Source: Lithospermum erythrorhizon
Taxonomy: Eukaryota > Streptophyta > Magnoliopsida > Boraginales > Boraginaceae
Length of the DNA stretch: 64,000 nt
Assembly (NCBI GenBank): GCA_019722365.1
Contig: JADFUC010000776.1
Span: 62,001 to 126,000, forward strand
Reading direction: 5' to 3'
Part shown: piece after piece, positions 51,290 to 61,659 of the stretch
Layout: each line of letters starts with the position of its first letter
Position numbering within the stretch: position 1 is the stretch's first letter
Translations under genes and position numbers: made by a program
The notes under the pieces: model-generated
What the model was told of the DNA's origin: nothing
Databases searched by the model: none
Seen by the model: only the letters and a program-made list of their open reading frames with translations

Positions 51290-52700
51290 AATTAGCTGAG
51301 TGATGGAAAGATCAGATGGGCATCAGCAATCCTTAATAGATCTGTGAATTTCTCGAGCTCTTCTTCGATTCCTTCTCGACTTCCCGCTTTCGATATCCGT
51401 CCATTGATTTCTCGACAACCGTCTTGTGTCGTGCCGGTATAGCTCGTATTTCCTCTGTCCAATAGGGCAGTCTTCAACGCCAGCTGAACTCCAACTCCAA
51501 GTACATTCATATCCAACTCTCGTTCATTTGGTCCATGAAATGAGGCCATGTAATCAATGGCAAAACCCGGCCAATGCCTTTAGCAGCCGAGTTCCATCAC
51601 TTAATGTGTCAAGAAGCCTCCTACAGAATCATGAGAAAGAATCAACACTTGCGGCGCCCAACCTTTGATTAAAAACTCTTCGCTTTTCTGCTTTCATAAG
51701 CTTTTCTTGCTAACCAGTTCTTGAACTTCTCTGGTGGTTCTCTTAAAACCCAAATGAATGGCATGTTTGATGATTCCAAACCCAACCCGAGTTCTATAAG
51801 CTGCGACGTCCCAAGCTTAGACAGGCTCCCTGGACACACATACAATGCTGACATAGGTTTCAAAGAATCTAACCATTCTATGACATTTTTCTCATCAATT
51901 GCAGATTTGTTTCCTCGTATCGCTTTATCTTGTGAGTCCTTGTTGGAAAGGGAAACAGGGCCAATGCACCATACTTTTTGCCTTTGCACCTTTCTGTACT
52001 CTTTAATGTACTCAGGCTCCAGGGCTTCAAAAGTATTACTAACTACTCCAAATGCTACCGCTTCTGCCTCTTTCATTTTGCTGCGAAATTGAATCCAATG
52101 TTCTCTGTGTTGACTTGCTGTCACTGATCCTACTATCTGAAGTTTCGTCAACTCGATTTTATCAGGCAGCCCCGGAAGAACAAAGTACTCAGTGTCAGAA
52201 GAAGGTATATTATCAAAATTCTCTAGTAATCCGAATATATGGAAGCATACAAGTGCAAAACAACACATTCCATGGAAAACAATCCTCGGAATCTCGAATT
52301 TCGATGCAACTTCTGTTGTAAAGGGAAAACACATGTCAGAAATCAGGCAAATTGGTGAAGGTTCAAGTTCCTCCAGGACCTTTTCAATAGATGGTTGCAT
52401 CATTTGAGCAGCCTGGAGAAACTTTAGTCCATCCTCTAAAGATGGAAGCATGTCGACATTTTCACACCCTTCAGGCAAACCAACTTCAACAGCTGGAAAA
52501 TGAACGCGAATCATCTGGATTTTCAACCCGTTTGCATCCATCCGGGACATAACAGGCTCGAGTCTTTTGGCATTCAGGGGTGTTGTTATAACAGTGATAA
52601 CAACACCTCGGGACGCCAAAAGTCTAGCAATATCCATCATTGGAATCATATGGCCTTGAGCTAAGAAAGGAATCAGGACGAAATGAGATTGTTCAGCCAT
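51290..52700 (-). pseudogene. UGT73-like glycosyltransferase pseudogene (right copy)
   Basis: The 343-codon frame 52700-51669 is intact from MAEQSHFVLIPFLAQGHMIP. The expected catalytic His is at residue 17, SDMCFPFTT is at 121-129, and GLPDKIELTKL follows; this covers the acceptor domain and part of the sugar-donor domain. A frameshift near 51672 then ends the frame. In another frame the sequence continues [20 protein letters not shown], the beginning of the PSPG donor box, followed at once by a stop (51601-51603). Further frameshifted tail is visible to about 51303 ([23 protein letters not shown]). Without the PSPG box the product could not bind UDP-sugar, so it is most likely inactive. The family resemblance is to UGT73C-type enzymes; the substrate is unknown. 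The 343-residue frame could still be transcribed. Confidence 0.87.
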
Positions 52701-52729
52701 GAATATGGAAGAAACTGAATAATTGGTAA

Positions 52730-52890
52730 TGCTTTTTGCAGTTTCTGTGACTGCTGACTAGTTCTATATATAGAATCTGGACCGACCATTTTGAGAATAT
52801 GATGAGAATGTTGGAGATAATGATGATGTAAGAGCGTACATATGCAGATTGTGATTCATATATATCATCTGCATAATGGTTACAAGGTTT
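52730..52890 (-). promoter_or_regulatory. Promoter of the right UGT copy (repeat copy A)
   Basis: A TATATATA box at 52765-52772 lies about 65 bp upstream of the start at 52700, the expected plant distance. The block carries GATGATGTAAGAGCGTACAT, ATGCAGATTGTGATTCATAT and CATCTGCATAATGGTTACA, shared with the other two promoter copies. Confidence 0.65.
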
Positions 52891-53424
52891 ATGTGGCTAG
52901 TGGCAGAGATGAGCATTTGTGGACTCTGTTCAACGTATCACTGATCTTGGAAGAATTATTTGAACTGTGTCGAGACTTATCAGTCGAACATAAATTATAT
53001 TAAACGAGCTAGAGTTTATGTGATTAACGGAATAGATGAAGCGATATAGAATTATATGGAGACGTTGTATCAATATAATCGATTTGGTTGGTTTGGTTCG
53101 ACTTGGATGAGACATCCTAAATCATGTGGCTTACAGGCTACCTCTTCTAGAAGATTAGAGTCCTGGAAATTATATATTGTAATTGGGGGTCAGAATGTCA
53201 TGTTGTGCCAAAGAATTGCAGTTGGCAGTTTTCTCAAATACTCCATGATGTTTTTGGATAGGTTGACCGACTTTATATTGAGAATATTTTCCAAGGTATT
53301 GTGCATGCAAATTGAAGTCATTTAAGCTTATAGCAAATCATAAATGCAGTAGACATCTATATATTAATTAAACCCAAAGAAAAACATTACACCGTGACAG
53401 GACGGATTTACATGGTATTCAGTA

Positions 53425-53545
53425 TGTGTCCGGAACACTCTAAATAAAAAAAGTGGTTTCTTGTAGTGGATAAGTTGTAAAGTTTTTTTGAATAATTTCA
53501 GTTCGAATCTCAGCCAAGGTCACTTGAATTTTACATTCGAGCTTT
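53425..53545 (+). mobile_element. SINE-like piece
   Basis: TTCTTGTAGTGGATAAGTTG gives an A-box-like element, and about 30 bp later CAGTTCGAATCTCAGCC is a good B-box. The head is followed by a T/A-rich tail. The pattern agrees with tRNA-derived SINEs. Borders are not defined. Confidence 0.5.
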
Positions 53546-54822
53546 ATAGATGCATTATTTTTATTATTATTGTTATTTTTATTATCGTTTTATTTTTGTT
53601 TCTATATTTTGATATATATTGAGTTTTAGGAATACTTATTTTTTAAATTCTGAATCCGCCCCTACAGTGTGATCATGATGTTACTTTATCATATGGATTG
53701 GTTATAAGTAGATACCTAATTCGAGAGGAAGTGCTTGAATATCTATGGTGATGGAGGCGAGGCTAGGCCTCGAGGCAAGGACGGACCCCTTTTGGTTCGT
53801 GATGGTTCGATCGAGCCACTAAGCTTTTATCTCTTGTCTTAGTTGGTTAAATTTAGTGGTTCAATTTTCAATTTTAATTTATTAGTAACTTTTAAGACTC
53901 TCTTCTATTGTTTAATTAATTTTTATTTTTAACTATCTATATTACTTCATTCGTTTATTGAATTGTTTATCTTCTAAATCTCATTTTTTCTATAACTATT
54001 GTAAAATCCTACTCAATTTCCTCACAAAGTTCAATCAGATTAGACTCGAGTACAAAATTATTAGTAGAAAGTTATGGTCAATTAAGTTTTTTTTCTTCAT
54101 TAATAATTTATTAATAATTAAAAATACATATCTTTGGTACATTAATGGTTTATATAATATATTTCTTAACTTCTTTTTAGTACATTTAGAGTATCTATGT
54201 TTATAAAAATTATTAATATCGATTATCTGGCTTGTTTTAAGCTTTTTAGAGGTGAGTAAATTTGTTCGGCGAATTTTAGTACTGTATAATAGTAAGTGCA
54301 TAAAATAGTTTTAGTACGTTTTTTTGATTATGCGGGTACAGAATGGTACATTTTAGAAATGTGTATAATTTTTACAATGAAATTGAATATTTATAAAAAT
54401 TAATGAATATTAATGAATTGTATTATCAATGAATCGTAACCGTTCTCACTAGTCCCTCAAATTCACCATAGAGCCAAGTTGGGCGGAATTTGATACTACT
54501 ATTTAAAAAAAAGGGCTTACATACACAAATGAGAAGTGGAATGTGTATGACAGATCGCCATATGTATCGACAATACTTGGTAGGTAACTAAATAGCAAAA
54601 ATCAGAGACATTCATGAAAAATAAAACAAGTTTAGCAAATGATAAGCTTGATCTACAGAGAAAAAGGAAGAAAAAATTACATATCTTTGGACCCACCATA
54701 AAAATGAAGCAAGTGATGAAGGTATAAGTCAAAATTGATTTTGTACAATGGAAACTTTTCCGCTTACTTTCTTCCTCAGTGGCCACAATGGGGACCATTC
54801 AGAAGTTTTCATGCACAGTCCT

Positions 54823-54958
54823 ATATTATTGCCTCCTTAAGTTTGCAATAACTAAAATTGGTTTAATGTTTAATGTTTTTGTTTTTCTTCATATTATTGC
54901 ATCCTTAAGTTTGCAATAACTAAAATTGGTTTAATGTTTTTTGTTTTTGTTTTTCTTC
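54823..54958. repeat. 68-bp tandem duplication
   Basis: Two units start ATATTATTGC at 54823 and 54891 and continue CCTTAAGTTTGCAATAACTA. They differ by only a few bases and a small indel in the T-rich end. Confidence 0.88.
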
Positions 54959-57071
54959 AATGTTGATATCCGTTGCTACTATCTACGGAGTCCCATTAAT
55001 ATATATGACAAAGTATTAAGTAATTTGGAAATATATCACCTCAATCTTAATTTTATTCAAAGATTTGATAATGATTTCATTTAAAAAATGGTCAATAGGG
55101 GTTTCACACTTAGCTCGTGATAGCTCGATTCCCGATTCCCGATTCATCGGACATATGTGAAAAGACTTTCAATTACCCAATTGTCACCAATTCATAGATT
55201 TGATTAATCCTCAGCGAGGAAATTCTTAAAATGATGGAGTAAATAGGTGTCAGTTGCGGGTTTGATCACTTGTAAGTGATCTCTTAGTTGCTTGTGAATG
55301 GTCCACCTTAAATTGTGTGTGTATGAGATTAGCATGGCAGATGGTGCCTAAATTAACCATCCGTTGCCATTTATGGTTTTAATTTTTGGGAGATTCGAAA
55401 TATATTTTGAAGAGTTTTTGTGTGTTATAAGTTGTAGCATTGCGGGAAATGATCACTTGTTGGTGTACGAATGGACATAGAATGATGTGATTTTATTGGT
55501 GTATATATCTTCAAAATCAAAGCATTGATAAATATAATATCAAATTAGTATATATTTGTTTATATATTAATATAATACTAAATTTTATAGGTTACATTAA
55601 ATAAATTAATATTATAGAATGTACTTTTTTAATTTATTTATATATTAATATATATATATATATGATTGATATATTTGATGTATAGTAAAATTTATTGAAT
55701 ATATCATAATAAATAGATGATAATAAACTTATAATAAAATATATTAATTTGCTCAAACTTAATATATTAAAATATTTAATTGATATTTTATTAATTATCT
55801 TAAATTTTTAATTTTAAGATATACGCCTTAAAATCTTAATCACAAAGATATTTTCAAATATTATAAATTAAAAAGTAATTATATTAAAGTGTTAGGGATC
55901 AAATGAGAACTATTTGTACATTACTTGAGGGATTATTTATGACGTTATAGCTTACAACACATAAAACTCTTGAAATTGCTGTTTGGCCCAAAATGGCGAA
56001 GCTTAGATTAAATTATGATCAATTGGGGCCATTGCTGCCAACAATCTCATTTCTGAGGCCGGCTAAGCGATTATTAGGGGCCAATTCAAACAATTATCTG
56101 TAAAATTATATTTAGTCTTACTCGTGAACTAGTTTGTGTTTAAAATTGATCATATTATAAAAATGCATGTTATACTAATTTAGAAGTGTGTAAGACTAAT
56201 TATTTTGAAAAACTTATCATATAAATTGATATGGAGCAATTTCTAGCACTAGGCTCTATAACCTTTCTCAAGGTCCCATAAAGTAGTAGGATGGTGGAGT
56301 CGTTTGACGAAAGTCAGCATGTGTTCTCGATAGCTGCAGGCCTCAATTACAGCACCAACCCCTAAATCACGGCAACTTTAAACCATGCAACCGAGCTAAT
56401 TTTGGACTAAAAAGAGTAATCAAATATTTTAATTTCTTTTTAGGAGGGAAGAAAAGTTAGCAACATCATGAAATGAGGAGGGAGTTGCATACTTGCATGC
56501 TCCCTTTATTTGAATCAATACAACCTTGATCTCCATTAAAATGCTTCAAAATATATGAAAGTATGGACTATGGTGATATGGTGGTTAGGTATGTACTCGG
56601 TTCGGGATATAATTTGCAGGTACGAAATTATTAAATTAATAAATTACTCTCATAAAATATCCGTGTGATACAAAAATGCCCTTTGTATCATCAAACTAAC
56701 GAGAAATTTACGGCAAGGCTAAAATGGTCGAAATTTAAATATTAATGATCTATTTAATTCATTTTATTCATGTATAAGCGAACATATCTTGAACGCATAA
56801 CAGGGACAGTTGAAAATAAATTATAAGATTGGTAAGTATATAAAAAATTATGTTGCTTTTAATTAAGGAGAAAAAATATAAATGAGGTGGTATGTAAAAA
56901 TTTATAAAACTTTAAAGAAAAATATAAATAAATATGTCGTTTTATAAAAATTTAAAGGTAAAATTAATATTTAAAAAGTTTGGGGCGAGGTAAAGCCTCA
57001 CCTTGGCCCATGAATAAATTTCATACGCTATTATAAATGATGGTTAATGTTTTTTCTCTTTAAAAAATGAC

Positions 57072-57355
57072 TACTCATTCCGTTTTTTAGTTGTCGTTTT
57101 AGCTAAATAAATTTGTTTGAAAAAAGTTGTTGTTTTAGCATAATAAATACGGAGTATCAATTTTAGTTGCGTTTTTACTAAATAAATTTTCAATGTAACT
57201 TTTTACTACAGTTTCTATTTAAATTAACAACCAAGTAGTGATATTATTTTAATTAATTATCATTTTATATTTTCAATGTACTTTTTGACCATTTTTTATT
57301 TTTCTCAATCTATGTACACATTATTAAAACAATAACTAAAAAATCGGAGTAAGTA
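57072..57355. mobile_element. MITE, same family as 50040-50436
   Basis: The left end ACTCATTCCGTTTTTTAGTT then GTCGTTTTAGC is inverted at the right end (AAAACAATAACTAAAAAATC then GGAGTAAGTA). TA bounds both ends. The interior around 57240-57330 is the reverse complement of part of the 50040-50436 element. An internal CGGAGTAT near 57160 may be a nested second end. Confidence 0.62.
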
Positions 57356-57985
57356 TACAATTCCAACTTCATAGTATTCGTTAATTAGATGGAAGCAAAA
57401 GAACTAATTCTTTCTCGGTATTTTATTTTACTTATACATAGCGCCGCACACAATACAATTATCTGTCTCTTTCAAAATCCCATGCTTTGGTTTCTTTAAA
57501 TAAAAAGATCGTAGTGGGCATAAATAGGTCGAGAATATCTCGAAAAGAATTAAATCGCGGATCTACCCAATAATTGATCATAGAACTGAGTTTTTTATTT
57601 AAAAGCAGCTTGATATGAGTCTGAGTGTCAAAACTACATGCTTCGAATCATGTGAAAATCTTTAGAATACTAATAATTAACAGTTATCTAGGTTGAGTTA
57701 TGCCCTAATTTCTCTAAATATTAACATATCAAATGGCTAAATGTCTTAGATTCTTTTACCATGATTATAAATGATGACATTATAAGACTTTTTGCATAGT
57801 ATGTTATCTATCTAACTTCAGGACCAAAGGAAAAATACAAAGTTAGTCTTCACACACCAATTTATCTTCTCCACTTAGAACCAAAATGAGTCACCACCTT
57901 AAAGATCTATAACCAACCACATTTGTTCTAAACAAGAGGAAAAAAGAAGGTTGGTTACTTGGGTTTTTCTAACCGGACAAATAAA
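57356..57985. other. Upstream region of the pectate lyase gene
   Basis: This AT-rich region should contain the pectate lyase promoter. A clear TATA box could not be singled out. No gene is seen. Confidence 0.35.
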
Positions 57986-60900
57986 ATGGAACAGAGGACC
58001 AACATTGTCTTTATCTTTATTCTCAGCTTGATTTATACTCATGAAGCAACAATGCTGAACTTGACCCTTCCTGGTCAACATCCATATCCTGAGCATGTTG
58101 TTCTTGAACTTCAGAGGTATGGAAAAGTAGTTTAAAGTCATTTCAGTTAAATTCTGAATAATGTACATTTGCTCTAGATGTTCTTGCCTTTAAGAATAGT
58201 TTTTTGTTGGTATGTTATGGAGGAAAATATGAATTGACGGAGTTTAGGAGAGACAGGGTGGGCACAGTCCGCCTTAACTTAAAAACATTTAGAGTCTATT
58301 TTATAACTTAAAAACATTTAGAGTCTATTTTATAATTATAAGTTATTTTATATTACGTACAAAATATAATAATTGATTCCTATTTTGTATTTTAAAAATT
58401 AAATAAATTTAATGTTTTTAGTAATTTTTAATTTTCAGCTCAAGATCCGTTATTGACTATTGAATGTGTTTTGACTGCCATATATTTTATTCCAAGACTG
58501 AGTCAAAGTTTACTGATTTTAGGAATGTGAAACTAAAGCCAAATGAATTGAAACAAAAATATATAAATTACTATATAAATTACTGCATTGCTGATTTGCT
58601 GACTGAGTATTGTAGATTTCACTTGAAGTGTAGCAGTGTAGTCAAATAACATTAATATCAAGTGTCAAGTACAAATTCGTTTTTTATCCAAAAAAAAAAA
58701 GTACAAATTCAATTATTTTCCACAAGGATACCAAATTCTTCCCCCTTCCAATATATATGTAATAATTTGTCCATTTGACTTGAAATTATTTCATTTTTTT
58801 TGAGTCATTCTGTTTGTTTACTCATACATGTCCTTAATACTCTTGTTTAATTTTAAACAAATGGTATAATAGAGCATTTACACAAACCAACCATTTATTT
58901 ACAGAGTAATAGTTTTGTGAAAATAAAGTCAGGTCATTCAATAATAAAGTCAGGTCATTCAATACATGTCCTTAATACTCTTGTCGATTGACTTGCTTTC
59001 TTGGTATGTCTTATAAGTTATAACCACTATATATATTATTACTTTCAAATAATTTCTCTAATTTTGAAACAAAGACATACCTTACACTCAAATTAGGGTA
59101 GAGATACTAGGAATATTATCCAATGAAAACCAAAATGGTATCAAAGTTGATGTTGGCAATTTCACTTATCCTGTTATTGTTTTTGAATGTGATTGAAGAT
59201 ACTTTCTCTGGTCTTCCTTTTTCGTTTATCGTTCCCTTACATGGCCCAGTATGTCTCACCTTTTGGCTTTTGGTGTGGTCCACGTAGGAATGCAATAGTA
59301 GGAAAAAAAATATGTTATTCACACATGCAAACTGATAATTATTATGCCCTCCATCCAAAACTATTGTCCAATATTAAATTTTATAAATGGAATTTTAAAT
59401 TTTGAACTATTATATATTATATGTTGTATACTATTTGAAAAAAATAAAGAGAGTATATATCATACCATGAATGATTGCTTACATTAGTTGTATAAGTGAC
59501 TAAGTGTATTCATGAATCTTTTTGTCTTAAATAACATGCAAATGCTGATTGTTCACTACTTTCATGCAGCAAAGTAAATGTCTCAATGTCAAGACGACAA
59601 ATGTTGTCCTACACGACCAAGGATCGATCCAACTGCCTGACCGGAAACCCGATCGACGATTGCTGGCGCTGTGACTCGAACTGGCAGCTGAACCGCCAGA
59701 AGCTCGCCGAGTGTGGCATTGGATTCGGCCAATACGCGGCCGGGGGCAAAGGCGGACGCTACTACGTGGTCACGGACTCATCCGACGATGACGTTGTTAC
59801 TCCAAAACCTGGAACACTACGTTTTGCTGTTATTCAAGAAGAGCCTCTCTGGATTGTGTTTGCAGCCAACATGGGCATTAAACTCAGCCAAGAACTCATC
59901 TTTAACTCTCACAAAACAGTCGATGGTCGTGGCGTCCACGTCGAAATCACCGGTGGCGGTTGCATTACATTGCAGTACATTTCCAATGTTATTATCCACA
60001 ACATTCATATCCATGGTTGTCATGAATCAGGGAACACTAATATAAGATCAAGTCCGACCCATTATGGGAGGCGGACCAAGTCGGATGGGGACGGGATATC
60101 GATATTTGGGTCGAGGGATATATGGATTGATCATTGTTCATTGGCTAATTGTAAAGATGGCTTGATTGATGCTGTAATGGGGTCTACTGGGATTACTATT
60201 TCTAATTGTTATTTTTCTCATCATAATGAGGTTATGCTTTTGGGACATGATGATGATTATTTGCCTGATACTGGGATGCAAGTTACTATTGCATTTAACC
60301 ATTTTGGTCCAAAGCTTATTCAAAGGATGCCAAGGTGTAGGAGGGGGTTTATACATGTAGTTAACAATGATTTTACAAGGTGGGAGATGTATGCTATTGG
60401 TGGTAGTGGAAATCCAACCATTAATAGCCAAGGAAATCGCTACACGGCACCCACTGATCACAATGCCAAAGAGGTGAGTTATTCATGGTCAAAGTTTCCT
60501 ATCGATAAACAAAAAAAATAAACGTTTTAAGTTCCTAACAGAATGATGGTTTTATGTGTAGGTGACGAAACGAGTGGATACAGGGGAAGATAAATGGAGT
60601 AACTGGAACTGGAGGAGTGAAGGGGACATAATGGTGAATGGGGCCTATTTTGTTGCCTCAGGAGAGGGTGTACAAGTGAAGTATGAGAAGGCCTATAGTG
60701 TGGAACCTAAATCTGCTACCTTAATCGAACAACTCACCATGAATGCTGGAGTTCTTGGTAGCAGGTATTTGGCAATTTTTCATCATGTGTTCACATTGGC
60801 AAACATCTACTTATAGAAGAATATTGCACATATAAATGTATAATTTGACGAAATATATGCAGTTTTTGTTAATACTTAAGGAATGCATATGCAGGCATAA

Positions 60901-61099
60901 TCAGGCGAAATGGAGTGCCGGGGATGATGGAGATAGTGGGAGCACAGACCTGGTAACTGTCTCTGGTGGTGGTGACGACGACTATGATTATTCCGGGAGT
61001 TCTGGTTTTTCTCCGACTTCTGTTGTCTCGTTCCTGAGTGTACTTTTGTCAGCCTTGTTGCTTCATTTTAGTGGTGCCAACTTCGAACAAATGTCGTAG
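57986..61099 (+). CDS. Secreted pectate lyase (PL1), 4 exons
   Basis: Pectate lyases cleave de-esterified homogalacturonan in the cell wall by Ca-dependent beta-elimination. Exons: 57986-58116, 59570-60473, 60562-60764, 60895-61099; the junctions are GT-AG and 1443 nt give 480 residues. Exon 1 encodes a signal peptide ([20 protein letters not shown]) and the family motif [12 protein letters not shown]. It joins in phase to [22 protein letters not shown] opens the conserved region; [13 protein letters not shown] (about 229-232) and [11 protein letters not shown] supply the Ca-binding and core residues. QRMPRCRRG (about 295-303) has the catalytic RxPxxR. The C-terminal extension is Gly/Asp/Ser-rich, then hydrophobic ([14 protein letters not shown]), possibly a GPI signal, though seven more polar residues follow. 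Intron 1 is 1453 bp and holds tandem repeats and an unrelated signal-peptide-like ORF. The gene converges on the ACT-repeat gene to its right. Confidence 0.94.
58276..58335. repeat. 29-bp tandem duplication in pectate lyase intron 1
   Basis: AACTTAAAAACATTTAGAGT plus CTATTTTAT is repeated exactly at 58276 and 58305. Confidence 0.88.
58828..58985. repeat. Short direct repeats in pectate lyase intron 1
   Basis: A 21-bp unit (ATAAAGTCAGGTCATTCAAT plus A) is repeated exactly in tandem at 58923-58964. ATACATGTCCTTAATACTCT plus TGT occurs both at about 58826 and 58963, suggesting slippage or duplication of the whole ~137-bp segment. Confidence 0.85.
59123..59287 (+). other. Signal-peptide-like small ORF inside pectate lyase intron 1
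   Basis: A 54-residue frame begins [20 protein letters not shown], a textbook secretion signal, then [13 protein letters not shown] and a short tail. It lies on the gene's own strand in intron 1, just downstream of a TATATATATTATTAC sequence near 59030. It could be an alternative first exon of the pectate lyase, a separate short secreted peptide, or chance. The best donor in it (GTATGT after GGCCCA) is out of phase with exon 2, which argues against the first reading. Confidence 0.3.
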
Positions 61100-61659
61100 T
61101 TGTGGAAGGTTTATCATCTTTGTACCTCTGTTAATCAGCTGAAGCAGCCAGAGTACAATTTGAGCAAACAACATGATTCCTCAATCTTCATATTAAAAGA
61201 ACTGGAACGTTGTTCATTTGTCTCTTTCCGATTATCAGAATTTTACTTCTCGATCATTACAACATGATGCCCCAATGTCTCTAAAGAGACTCGCCTAAAC
61301 GAAGATATTAATGAAACCAATTGTGTATAGAATGACATTTGTTACATAATAATATTACCTGGATGATGAAACATGACAACGTTGTTGAATACATATCTCT
61401 ACTATGATCATTAACTATACAAACCTGTACCATACACATTTAGCTCTATGTACATTCTCTACTAACTAAACCACTAAGAAGGCATTGCCTAAGATGAAAG
61501 TGAACCTCCTACGTCTAAGCTGAAATATATATGTAAAGATATATACAAGGGTACATCTATAGTTATAGTTACATCCTAACAATATTTACATGAGTGGATA
61601 TTGTTGGTAAGACTAAGGTGAGGTTGTGGGGACTTATCAATGGCAGATGCAGGTTGTTT
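61100..61659. other. Convergent 3' intergenic region
   Basis: It separates the 3' ends of the pectate lyase (plus) and the ACT-repeat gene (minus) and should hold both 3' UTRs. No other feature is seen. Confidence 0.5.

Larger units (their letters stand above)
52891..57071. other. AT-rich intergenic stretch, no gene seen
   Basis: This 4.2-kb stretch has no recognisable gene. It contains a SINE-like piece (53425-53545), a 68-bp tandem duplication (54823-54958), TA microsatellites near 55650, and short unassigned open frames on both strands. Confidence 0.45.

Noticed and set aside
54517..54798. 93-codon minus-strand frame with hydrophobic stretches
   Set aside because: No signal-peptide layout, no homologous motif, and the hydrophobicity reflects T-rich sequence.
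57899..58168. 89-codon minus-strand frame
   Set aside because: It is antisense to pectate lyase exon 1 and shows no family similarity.
59123..59287. First choice for exon 1 of the pectate lyase
   Set aside because: 57986-58116 gives a signal peptide plus the family motif [12 protein letters not shown] and joins exon 2 in phase; the ORF at 59123 does not.
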